From: JAOZHU01 sp964506435
Lineage (GTDB): Archaea; Thermoproteota; Bathyarchaeia; Bathyarchaeales; Bathycorpusculaceae
Assembly (NCBI GenBank): GCA_964506435.1
Contig: CAZDLK010000015.1
Span: forward strand, 1 to 32,750
Reading direction: 5' to 3'
DNA length: 32,750 bases
Positions 15,462-22,982 of this stretch are shown in pieces. The first letter of the stretch is position 1. Each line of letters begins with the position of its first letter. The notes below the pieces were generated by a model. The model was not told the DNA's origin. It worked only from the letters and a program-made list of their open reading frames with translations, and ran no database searches. A program made the translations under genes and the position numbers.

Positions 15462-17936
15462 TTACTTTTTCCTGATTATTACCACTACTGCAATGGCGAT
15501 TGCTATGATTATCGCTATTCCCATGCCTACGATAGTCATCGTGTTGTCAACTGGTTGCGGATATTGCGGCGGTGCTGTAGGTTCAGGCGCTTCATCCACG
15601 ACAAAAGAGGTCTCCGCGTACGAACCGTAATAGGCGTTAGAGCCAGCAAACGAAGCATAAACAACGTATTTGCCTGGAATGTCGGGTTTCCATGCGTAAC
15701 TGAAAACGCCGTTCGCATCGCTGGTAGCCGTGCCGATGTTACGGTAGTTGCCGTTTTCATCCACCACATCCAGCGACACTTCAACACCTGTAGCGTTTGC
15801 TGGTTGCTGGAACTGCTTGTACACGTACAGCATCCAGTCGCTCATGCTCTCGTCAGCCACGGCAGGAACGCCGTTCGGAAAACGAGCCCGCAAAGCATAA
15901 TCTTCAGTGCCAGGAGAAACGTCAGTCACTGTGCCTCGTATTACTATGCTGGATCCTTGCGTGACAGCAGTCATTGGAGCTTCGACTGTTGTGGCGCTTG
16001 GACCTTTACCTACGGCGTATATCTGCTGGTCATATGTGTCCATCGTTGCTATTATGCTGTCACCGATGACTGCGCGCCCTCCCCAGGAGGTCTGACGCAA
16101 TAATCCATCTGCTCGCCATATCTCCTTTCCACTTGTTGCGTTAAGACAGGTGAACGGTGCACCACGCGGTTTGGGGTCAACGGGTGAATGTTCTTCGACG
16201 CCATAGTAGACTTTTTCATCAGTAATGAACAGTAAGTAGCTATTCCAATTATTGCTCCACAAGTTTTCGTTGTATGGGTCTGCGACTTCATAAGTCCACA
16301 AAAGAGCGCCTGTAGTGACGTTGTAGCAGTAAATTATTCCACTCATAAATCCAGCGTACAACTTGCCATAAGCAATGTTACTCGACGTGCCAAAAATGTC
16401 CAAATATTGTTGAGGCTTTGTTGGACCCCAGATTTTTTGGCCTGTCTCGGTACTGAAACCCCAGTATTGTCTAGTCTCTTTTGACCATAGAACGAAAATT
16501 TTGTCTTCTGCACTCGCAGTCCCGTAACTTATAGCTAAATCACCTGCCGGTTTTTGCCATTCGGTTTGCCACAGCAGTGTTCCTTCTTGACCTGGTTTCA
16601 AGCTTATGCACCACAATTGGATTGGGTCATCGCCCATGCCTCCAGTACTTACAGTTGTTGCTCCGATTACTCGGTCTTCAAACCACATAGTTCTAGTGCT
16701 TCCCGGCAAGCCTGTGGGAATCGTCTTGTTCCATTCAATTCCTTGTGTAGCGTTCCACTTTCCAACAGCAAACCCTGATCCGAAAAAGCCCGATATCCAA
16801 CTTCCGCTGCTTGAAACTACTCTGCTCGAGTTCCATAGTGTCATCCAGCCGTGTGCTAAATCAATAGTGTATCTGTAGATTTCTCCCTTAGGACCGTAAA
16901 TGTTGGTGCCGGAGGGTACGTTTTCCATGCTGTAAACCCAAACGCCATCGGTGGGATTAAATGCATGCCAAACGTTGCCAGCTGTGGCCCAGAGGTATGG
17001 AAAAGCTGCGTGGTAGTTTTGGCTGTCCCAATAGAATACTTGACCGAACGCGAGTCTGTTGTTTCCGCCATCGGGGTCTACAAGAGGTTTACGCCATAAT
17101 TCTTCTCCGGTATGTAGATCTACAGCAACAACCTCTTGGCTTGGAAATCCGGTCTTGTATTGGTTGTAGAAGAGTACTCCACTGATAACTACTGAACTAG
17201 AAAAGAACCCTTCATAAGCATCTCCGCATTCATAGGCGTGATTCTCTAACTCTCCGCCAGCGAGACCGCCTATCTGTAGTTGGTTTCTCCATAGTATGTG
17301 AGCAGTCTCTGGGGCATCGTCGTTGTAAGGCGCAAAGTGATTATCTGGTGTCGTTACCCAGTTTCCTGCAATTGTATTCCATTCCCAAAGCTGGGCATCT
17401 ATCGGACGGGTCCAGTACTCGGTTGGAAGCGGATTCGAAGGATAATACTCAAGTGGTTCTTCTTGTACAACAAGTTCAAGTATTTCGCTAGTGCTGGCTT
17501 CATACAGGATGGTACCGTATAACTGCGGGTCAAAAACTGCAGGCGTTAACCAGGTATAATTTTGTGCTGGGAAGTTGGTCTGCAAATAGTATGTGCCGGC
17601 CATATCTGGTATATAATTACCGCCTGTTCCACCTGTTGAATCGCTTCTGAATGGACCTAAAATTTCAATCTCATCGTTGGGTTTTGTGACAGTTACAGTC
17701 ATGTCTTCAAAGCCGTCTTCTGTGTTTAAGAGATAATCCGTAATTCCAACATGTAATAGCACTTCTTGACCAACACCTACGGGGTTGGGTGTGGCACCGA
17801 TGTATGCATAGGTTTTTTTGGTTCGGTAGGTAGATTGTGCAGAAACAGGCAGGTATGCAACTAATGCAAGACCAATAGAGAGTGTCAGAAACAACGCAAT
17901 AGCGATAGTTTTAGTCCTGTTTGTTGATGGTTTCGT
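15462..17936 (-). CDS. Surface PQQ-like beta-propeller protein, probable ACG start
   Basis: The protein is exported and anchored at the C terminus (a hydrophobic helix, IVGMGIAIIIAIAIAVVVII, then RKK). An N-terminal Ig-like domain (TPNPVGVGQEVLLHVGITDY) is followed by a Trp-rich PQQ-like propeller of about 400 residues with repeated ALLWTYEV, GKEIWRADG and GEELWRKPL strands. A second Ig-like domain (KPDIPGKYVVYASFAG) precedes the anchor. The propeller probably binds a ligand or partner outside the cell; no enzymatic role is visible. No ATG, GTG or TTG serves the full signal peptide: the in-frame TTG at 17894 would cut off its basic start. AGGAG (17946-17950) lies nine bases before ACG 17936, which gives (M)KPSTNRTKTIAIALF and a textbook signal peptide ending at AQS. 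A TATA-like GCTTAAAAGC lies near 17985. Confidence 0.8.
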   Translation of the reverse strand, partial: TKPSTNRTKTIAIALFLTLSIGLALVAYLPVSAQSTYRTKKTYAYIGATPNPVGVGQEVLLHVGITDYLLNTEDGFEDMTVTVTKPNDEIEILGPFRSDSTGGTGGNYIPDMAGTYYLQTNFPAQNYTWLTPAVFDPQLYGTILYEASTSEILELVVQEEPLEYYPSNPLPTEYWTRPIDAQLWEWNTIAGNWVTTPDNHFAPYNDDAPETAHILWRNQLQIGGLAGGELENHAYECGDAYEGFFSSSVVISGVLFYNQYKTGFPSQEVVAVDLHTGEELWRKPLVDPDGGNNRLAFGQVFYWDSQNYHAAFPYLWATAGNVWHAFNPTDGVWVYSMENVPSGTNIYGPKGEIYRYTIDLAHGWMTLWNSSRVVSSSGSWISGFFGSGFAVGKWNATQGIEWNKTIPTGLPGSTRTMWFEDRVIGATTVSTGGMGDDPIQLWCISLKPGQEGTLLWQTEWQKPAGDLAISYGTASAEDKIFVLWSKETRQYWGFSTETGQKIWGPTKPQQYLDIFGTSSNIAYGKLYAGFMSGIIYCYNVTTGALLWTYEVADPYNENLWSNNWNSYLLFITDEKVYYGVEEHSPVDPKPRGAPFTCLNATSGKEIWRADGLLRQTSWGGRAVIGDSIIATMDTYDQQIYAVGKGPSATTVEAPMTAVTQGSSIVIRGTVTDVSPGTEDYALRARFPNGVPAVADESMSDWMLYVYKQFQQPANATGVEVSLDVVDENGNYRNIGTATSDANGVFSYAWKPDIPGKYVVYASFAGSNAYYGSYAETSFVVDEAPEPTAPPQYPQPVDNTMTIVGMGIAIIIAIAIAVVVIIRKK

Positions 17937-18071
17937 TTTTCTATTCTCCTTTGAGTTTTATGGGCAAGTTGTTTCTTTGAAAAAGCTTTTAAGCATGTGC
18001 CGTATGCTGTTTCGCTGACAGAAAAAGCAATAAATATGAATTAAAAGCGACTCATATAAGAAGGAACACAG

Positions 18072-18143
18072 ATGCTGCAAAGCGAGAAAACAACTACTTA
18101 TAAAGAGGACGTTGAAGCGCTGGAAAACTTGTTAGCATTTTGA
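18072..18143 (+). CDS. Possible 23-residue small protein
   Basis: A short frame (MLQSEKTTTYKEDVEALENL, then LAF) has its own TATA-like CATATAAG (18053-18060) and a GGAA ribosome-binding match before the ATG. The sequence is amphipathic and rich in Glu. No family is known and the frame could be chance. The remaining stretch to 18277 shows nothing further that I can support. Confidence 0.25.
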   Translation: MLQSEKTTTYKEDVEALENLLAF

Positions 18144-18277
18144 ACGAGTTTTCCACTTATCCTCTCCTTCGATTTTTATCCCACATGCTTCTGTTGGTGT
18201 TTTGTTACAGTAAAGTTTACATGTGCACTGGCGCAACTAGGGTTTTGGTGTTTGTGGTGACGTGTTACTTTAGACAT

Positions 18278-18475
18278 ATGGGCGAAGTGTTCAAGAAGGC
18301 GGGAATAGAAGTTACCCGGGAGAATAGGCAACAAATAGACAGAATCATCCACGGCATTGTTGGCGTGGAATACAAGAATTGTCCAGCGGCTTGGCGGCAA
18401 GTCAAGCAGCGCATGGCAGAAGACGAAGCAGGCTTTGTTGCAATGTTGAAAACTGCGTGGAACAACCAGAAATAG
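18278..18475 (+). CDS. Small conserved-looking protein, unknown function
   Basis: From ATG 18278 the protein is 65 residues (MGEVFKKAGIEVTRENRQQI, then DRIIHGIVGVEYKNC). It is soluble, helical and charged, with a single Cys in KNCPAAWRQVK. The upstream part of the frame (from 18140) is hydrophobic and Cys-rich with no signs of coding, so I reject the longer start. Such a compact basic helical protein may bind RNA or a partner, but I recognise no family. It is followed at 48 bases by RNase HI on the same strand. Confidence 0.55.
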   Translation: MGEVFKKAGIEVTRENRQQIDRIIHGIVGVEYKNCPAAWRQVKQRMAEDEAGFVAMLKTAWNNQK

Positions 18476-18523
18476 CCTGCTTGCTCAACGGATGCCATCA
18501 AGATAAAAAGTGAGGGAGTAGGC

Positions 18524-18943
18524 ATGAACAAGCGGTTAATGGTTTTCTCAGACGGTGGCGCCAGAGGTAATCCAGGACCCGCTGCAATAGGCTGCTTAAT
18601 CATAGCGGAGAACGGTCAAGTCTTACTGGCGAAATCGCGTTACATTGGCTTGCGCACTAACAATCAGGCTGAGTACGAAGCGTTGATAATGGCTTTGGCG
18701 TCTGCAGTGAAGCGTGGCGCTGAGGAAGTGGTTTGCCACCTTGACAGCGAACTGGTAGCCAAACAACTACGTGGGGAGTACGCCGTGAAGAATCTTGAGT
18801 TGAGGAAACTGTGGAACCGCGTTCAAGAATTGGAGAGGCAGTTTAAGAAAATTTGTTTTGTGAACGTGCCCAGAACCAACATTTACATTCAGAAGGCAGA
18901 CAAGCTTGTCAACGAAACTTTAGATAAAGAAGAAGCCAAATAG
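18524..18943 (+). CDS. rnhA: Ribonuclease HI, archaeal type
   Basis: The 139-residue enzyme cleaves the RNA strand of RNA-DNA hybrids. All four acidic residues of the active site are visible: D10 in FSDGGARGNPG, E50 in NNQAEYEAL, D74 in HLDSELVAKQL, and D126 in the final KADKLVNE. Length fits the short archaeal class, which lacks the basic protrusion of the E. coli enzyme. GAGGGA lies a few bases before the ATG. It is flanked upstream by the small 65-residue protein and downstream by the OsmC-like gene, all on the same strand with short gaps. Confidence 0.9.
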   Translation: MNKRLMVFSDGGARGNPGPAAIGCLIIAENGQVLLAKSRYIGLRTNNQAEYEALIMALASAVKRGAEEVVCHLDSELVAKQLRGEYAVKNLELRKLWNRVQELERQFKKICFVNVPRTNIYIQKADKLVNETLDKEEAK

Positions 18944-19013
18944 CCTTGCTGGTTGTCTTCGCATAAGCGTTAAATCCGCGTTCTAACTCTATTATGTAAT
19001 GGAGGTATTTTTG

Positions 19014-19451
19014 TTGCCTGAAATGATTTTTGAAGGAGTCGCCGACTGGAAAAGCGAAACCGAATGCACTCTGAAAGTGAAAGGCAAACCAATAGTCACA
19101 GTCAGTCCACCGCCTGCCTTCGGAGGAAAAGAAGGCTACTGCGTGCCCGAAGAAATCTTTGCAGCTTCCTTAGCGTCATGCATGAACACGCTGTTTCTGC
19201 TGATTGCTAAAAACTCCATGCTAGCGCTAAAGAAGCTTGAGACAAAAGCAGCTGTAACCATGCACGTTGAAGGATTAGAAAAACTGATTTTCACCAACAT
19301 TCACTTCATCATGAACATCAAACTGGAAAAAGACGACGAACACGAAAGAAAGAAAGCTAACGCCGTCTACCAAATTGCGCAAAAAATCTGCCCGCTTAGG
19401 CAATCATGGGGAGAAGACGTTCCAGTAAGCTTCGAACTGAACTTCCAATGA
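19014..19451 (+). CDS. OsmC/Ohr-family protein
   Basis: The protein (about 145 aa) has the OsmC fold signature: PEEIFAASLASCMNTLF with the first reactive Cys (C56) and KICPLRQSW with the second (C126). The family reduces organic hydroperoxides through these two cysteines, with a thiol donor outside the protein. The start is ambiguous. GGAGG (19001-19005) overlaps the ATG at 18999, so that ATG cannot use it; TTG 19014 (eight bases downstream) or TTG 19011 fits better and gives MPEMIFEGVADW. It ends shortly before the small membrane protein gene. Confidence 0.8.
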   Translation: MPEMIFEGVADWKSETECTLKVKGKPIVTVSPPPAFGGKEGYCVPEEIFAASLASCMNTLFLLIAKNSMLALKKLETKAAVTMHVEGLEKLIFTNIHFIMNIKLEKDDEHERKKANAVYQIAQKICPLRQSWGEDVPVSFELNFQ

Positions 19452-19481
19452 TAACACCCTAGTGCTGGTAGGCTTTTGGAA

Positions 19482-19901
19482 GTGCAAACAAGCAGCGCTC
19501 CAGTTTTTCCCACGTACAAAGGCAGAAGCATAGGCATAGTTGCCTTAACCGTTGCCCAATTCATAATCGGAATCATACATGTTCTCTTCGGAATCTGGCT
19601 TCTTTCTGCCCCTTCAGATTTCTCCATGCAGTCACCTTTAATCTACAGCGGCTACACCTTGGCTTTCGGACTGCTAACGCTAATTTGCGCTATTGGGCTT
19701 TGGCATAGCAAAAACTGGGGCTGGTACGGCACTGTCGCAGTTTCTGCATTTGTTATCGTCGCGGATGCCTTGACGCTGCTGAATTTACCCAGTATTCCAG
19801 GTATTCCAAAATTTGCAGGAGCCGCTGAAATAGCTTACAGCCTCCTACTGTTGCTGTATCTTTCGCAGAGGCATGTTAAAGCTAAATATAAAAGTGGCTG
19901 A
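19482..19901 (+). CDS. Small four-helix membrane protein
   Basis: The protein (about 139 aa) has four hydrophobic segments: IGIVALTVAQFIIGIIHVLF, YSGYTLAFGLLTLICAIGLW, YGTVAVSAFVIVADALTLL and EIAYSLLLLLYL. A WHSKNWGWYG loop sits between helices two and three, and a basic tail follows (HVKAKYK). I recognise no family with confidence. GTG 19482 is favoured because GGTAGG lies nine bases upstream; TTG 19476 is also possible. It lies 25-30 bases after the OsmC-like gene. Confidence 0.6.
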   Translation: MQTSSAPVFPTYKGRSIGIVALTVAQFIIGIIHVLFGIWLLSAPSDFSMQSPLIYSGYTLAFGLLTLICAIGLWHSKNWGWYGTVAVSAFVIVADALTLLNLPSIPGIPKFAGAAEIAYSLLLLLYLSQRHVKAKYKSG

Positions 19902-19904
19902 ATA

Positions 19905-19923
19905 AGGCGCGATGGCGGCGCCT
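19905..19923 (+). terminator. Short hairpin after the small membrane protein gene
   Basis: AGGCGC and GCGCCT form a six-base stem around a seven-base loop, four bases after the stop codon. No T-run follows, so it may stabilise the transcript end instead of terminating it. Confidence 0.35.
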
Positions 19924-19971
19924 AGTAGCATTTGCCAAATTTAATCACGTGTTATTCTCAGGTTATTTAGC

Positions 19972-20010
19972 CATATATAGGTGCGAAAAATATTTATGAG
20001 TTATATATAG
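19972..20010 (+). promoter_or_regulatory. Tandem TATA boxes before the ABC importer operon
   Basis: CATATATAG (19972-19980) and TTATATATAG (20001-20010) are nearly the same and start 29 bases apart. The second would start transcripts near 20035, just before the leader ORF at 20048. The first could be an alternative promoter or a regulator site. Confidence 0.45.
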
Positions 20011-20047
20011 AGTTGAAAGGGACTCGACAGAAAAGCGGTACGGCTTA

Positions 20048-20134
20048 ATGAAAACAGAAAAAACACCAAGAACCAATATAGTTCCGAGAAAACCTAAAGA
20101 ACCAACAGCAATTATAGGGCTTGGGCGGAACTAG
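20048..20134 (+). CDS. 28-residue leader ORF ahead of the permease gene
   Basis: ATG 20048 opens a frame of 28 codons (MKTEKTPRTNIVPRKPKEPT, then AIIGLGRN), and its TAG at 20132-20134 ends one base before the permease ATG at 20136. The peptide is basic and Pro-rich. Its position as first frame of the transcript suggests translational coupling or a regulatory leader; chance cannot be excluded. Confidence 0.35.
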   Translation: MKTEKTPRTNIVPRKPKEPTAIIGLGRN

Positions 20135-20135
20135 A

Positions 20136-21812
20136 ATGAGCAAACGCACGCTTCAGCGCAAAATCACCGATGCCCTGAACGTGCTCTCCTCAAAAAAACC
20201 AGCCAAATACGTAATGTACATCACCGCAGTAATACTCTTCCTCGTACTAATTTTAATCCCACCCATACTGGGCATAGCAATAAAATGGGACACAATCGGA
20301 CAAGTTCTAGACCAACCCGTACTCATGGGACGAGCACTCACTGCAATAGCAAACTCCTTTACAATAGCGCTACTTGTTTCCGCACTAGACGTTCTAGCAG
20401 GAATCCCAATGGCGTGGCTCATCACACGCGGAAAATCCAAATGGCTAAGCGTCCTCGATACGTTGGCTGACTTACCCTTCATCGTGCCCACCGCAGCACT
20501 CGGTTATTCACTGCTGCTCTTCTGGAACGACCCCCAAGGATTATCCTCGCTATTCGGTGGCTCACTAATCTCCACAGGCTGGCTACTCGTCATCCTGCTC
20601 CACTTCACATTCTCATACCCCGTCGTCGTCCGCGTACTAGTCGGCGCACTACTTGATTATAAGAAAGAGTACGAGCAAGCATCAAGAACACTGGGTGCGG
20701 TACCATTCATGGCGTTCCGCACCGTCACATCACCAATACTCAAGCCCTCACTGATAGCCGCGTTCATCCTCTCATTCGCAAGGTCACTTTCAGAAACAGG
20801 CGCAACATTCATCGTTGCAGGTGCCTTCGAAAATGGACCAGTATTCATACAAAACATGAAAAACGAATTCGCAGTTGCATCTCCAGCCATGTACGAAGGC
20901 GCAACCGTGTTCGCAAGCATAATACTCATAGCCATATCTTGCGCAATTTTCGCCTTCATCCGTCTTTTCGGCTCAAAACTAAAATTGCCCTTTAAGGGCA
21001 TTTGGCCTAACATCGAAAGAAAACTAAGCTACTCAAAAGCTGAGTTTTCCAGAAACACCGTCACACTGATAGTTTTCATAGTAATAGTGCTGTTGCCAGC
21101 ACTATTCGTGGCGCTACCTGCTTTACAAGCCGTTTTCACTCAAACCCTGCCCGACGCACTCACAGGCGCAGGTGTATGGAGCGACTACTGGCAAAGCCTT
21201 CTACTCTCATACGGCCTAGGCGCAATAGTAACCGTTCTCAGCTTCATAATCGGTCTACCCATGGCAATACTGATTGCACGCAAAAAACTCGGAAATTCCT
21301 TTTCGGCACTACTGGACATTCTCGTAAACATCCCGCTAATCGTACCATCTATCGCCCTAGGCGTCTCACTGAAATTCTTCTGGAAAGAAAGTTTCCCATT
21401 CATGCCCGAAATGCTCCTGCTAATTTTCGCGCATTTAGCAATAACTTACCCATACATCGTAAAATCCATGGCAGCAGCATTCGAAAGAATAAACATTGAC
21501 ATAGAAGAAGCAGCAAAAACCCTCGGTGCCAAACCTTTCACAGTATTCAAAACAATAATCATACCCTTGGCAAAATATTCAATACTCTCAGGCGCCATCA
21601 TGGTCTTCACAAGAAGCGTAAGCGAAACAGGCGCCACACTAGCCGTAGTAACAAACTTACGCACCGCTCCAGTAGTAATAGTAGACTGGGTAAAAGGAAC
21701 AGTCCCAGCCACCTCACTCGAAATCGGACTAGGCTGCGGCATACTCGTACTACTATCATTCCTCATACTATTCGCACTAAGGCTTCTGACAAAGGGAAAA
21801 GGAAGATACTAA
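20136..21812 (+). CDS. ABC transporter permease, two fused permease domains
   Basis: The protein (558 aa) joins two binding-protein-dependent permease domains in one chain, as in ThiP- and AfuB/SfuB-type importers. Each half ends with an EAA loop that docks the ATPase: EYEQASRTLGAVPFMAFRTV and DIEEAAKTLGAKPFTVFKTI, followed by FARSLSETGAT and FTRSVSETGATLAV. About twelve membrane helices are visible. The fused form with SETGAT is common in transporters for iron, thiamine or oxyanions, so the substrate is open. ATG 20136 is chosen because it follows the leader ORF directly. The ATPase gene starts 58 bases downstream. No solute-binding protein gene lies in this operon. Confidence 0.85.
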   Translation: MSKRTLQRKITDALNVLSSKKPAKYVMYITAVILFLVLILIPPILGIAIKWDTIGQVLDQPVLMGRALTAIANSFTIALLVSALDVLAGIPMAWLITRGKSKWLSVLDTLADLPFIVPTAALGYSLLLFWNDPQGLSSLFGGSLISTGWLLVILLHFTFSYPVVVRVLVGALLDYKKEYEQASRTLGAVPFMAFRTVTSPILKPSLIAAFILSFARSLSETGATFIVAGAFENGPVFIQNMKNEFAVASPAMYEGATVFASIILIAISCAIFAFIRLFGSKLKLPFKGIWPNIERKLSYSKAEFSRNTVTLIVFIVIVLLPALFVALPALQAVFTQTLPDALTGAGVWSDYWQSLLLSYGLGAIVTVLSFIIGLPMAILIARKKLGNSFSALLDILVNIPLIVPSIALGVSLKFFWKESFPFMPEMLLLIFAHLAITYPYIVKSMAAAFERINIDIEEAAKTLGAKPFTVFKTIIIPLAKYSILSGAIMVFTRSVSETGATLAVVTNLRTAPVVIVDWVKGTVPATSLEIGLGCGILVLLSFLILFALRLLTKGKGRY

Positions 21813-21869
21813 CATGCCATTTATAACCCCCAAAAATATAACAATAAACCGAAAAAGGAACGTTAACCA

Positions 21870-22970
21870 ATGCCCGACGTTCGCGTAGTCAACCTAACCA
21901 AAAAATTCGGAGACATCACCGCATTAGACAACATAAACCTCCACATACACGACCAAGAATACTTCTCGCTGCTAGGACCCAGCGGATGCGGAAAAACCAC
22001 GCTACTAAGACTAATCGCAGGTCTAATCACGCCGAACAACGGCGAAATCTACATCGGCGACAACCGCGTCGACAACGTCCCACCCGAAGACCGCGACATA
22101 GGCTTTGTCTTCCAAACCTTTGCGCTTTTTCCACACATGACTGCTTGGGAAAACGTCCTCTACGGTCCACGCGTCAAAAACTTTGACCTAAAAAAAGCCG
22201 AAACCATAGGCGACGAAGTACTCGAAATGGTCAAACTGCACGAACGCCTAGACGCATATCCTAACGAGCTAAGCGGCGGAATGATGCAGCGCATCGCAGT
22301 AGCACGAGCACTGGCAGCAGGCGCCAAAACACTATTACTGGACGAACCATTAGGGCAGTTGGACGCCAAAGTACGGAATGAAATACGCTACGAAATCAGA
22401 AAAATGGCAAAAGACCTGAACCTGACCGCCATCCATGTTACACATGACCAAGCTGAAGCCATGTCCATCTCCGACAGAATAGCCGTGATGAAAAAAGGCA
22501 AAATCGTGCAAGTCGGTGCGCCGCAGGAGCTTTACTTGCATCCGAACAGCCTGTTTGTGGCGCATTTTATAGGCGAATCCAATTTTCTAGAGGGCTCAGT
22601 AGTGGATTCAAGCAAGGACAATTTAAGAATAGAGCTTCGCGGCGGCATCAAAGTTGACGCAGCCAGCGACGGTGTTGGAAAAGGCGAAAGAGTTGTCTTA
22701 GCCATCAGACCTGAAATCTTCACTGTAGAAGTAGGCGCGCACAAGGGCAAGAACACGCTCAGAGGCAAAATTGAAAAAATCACCTTCGAAGGAACTTTCA
22801 TACGCTACGTGATTAGACTTGAAAGCCAAGACTCCGTTGTAGTCATCAAGCCCTCGCTAGCAGAGACGTGGATGAGCATTGGCACAGGAGTCACGTTAAG
22901 CTTTGAACCAGAAAAAGCACATGTTTTCGCGTATCCTGCCGTGGGATTAATGGAAGAAATCTCCGTTTAA
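21870..22970 (+). CDS. ABC transporter ATPase, PotA-like with C-terminal TOBE domain
   Basis: The 366-residue protein hydrolyses ATP to drive uptake through the permease encoded upstream. Visible motifs are Walker A GPSGCGKT (36-43), Q-loop Q82, signature LSGGMMQR (134-141), Walker B LLLDEP (155-160) and switch H192. The signature has Met-Met where Gln-Gln is usual; the conserved LSGG is intact. Residues 240-366 form the TOBE-type regulatory domain typical of importers for iron, spermidine, sulfate or molybdate. It ends 12 bases before the stop of the convergent glycosyltransferase gene. The operon is probably regulated from the promoter at 19972-20010. Confidence 0.9.
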   Translation: MPDVRVVNLTKKFGDITALDNINLHIHDQEYFSLLGPSGCGKTTLLRLIAGLITPNNGEIYIGDNRVDNVPPEDRDIGFVFQTFALFPHMTAWENVLYGPRVKNFDLKKAETIGDEVLEMVKLHERLDAYPNELSGGMMQRIAVARALAAGAKTLLLDEPLGQLDAKVRNEIRYEIRKMAKDLNLTAIHVTHDQAEAMSISDRIAVMKKGKIVQVGAPQELYLHPNSLFVAHFIGESNFLEGSVVDSSKDNLRIELRGGIKVDAASDGVGKGERVVLAIRPEIFTVEVGAHKGKNTLRGKIEKITFEGTFIRYVIRLESQDSVVVIKPSLAETWMSIGTGVTLSFEPEKAHVFAYPAVGLMEEISV

Positions 22971-22982
22971 CCAATGCCTTTT

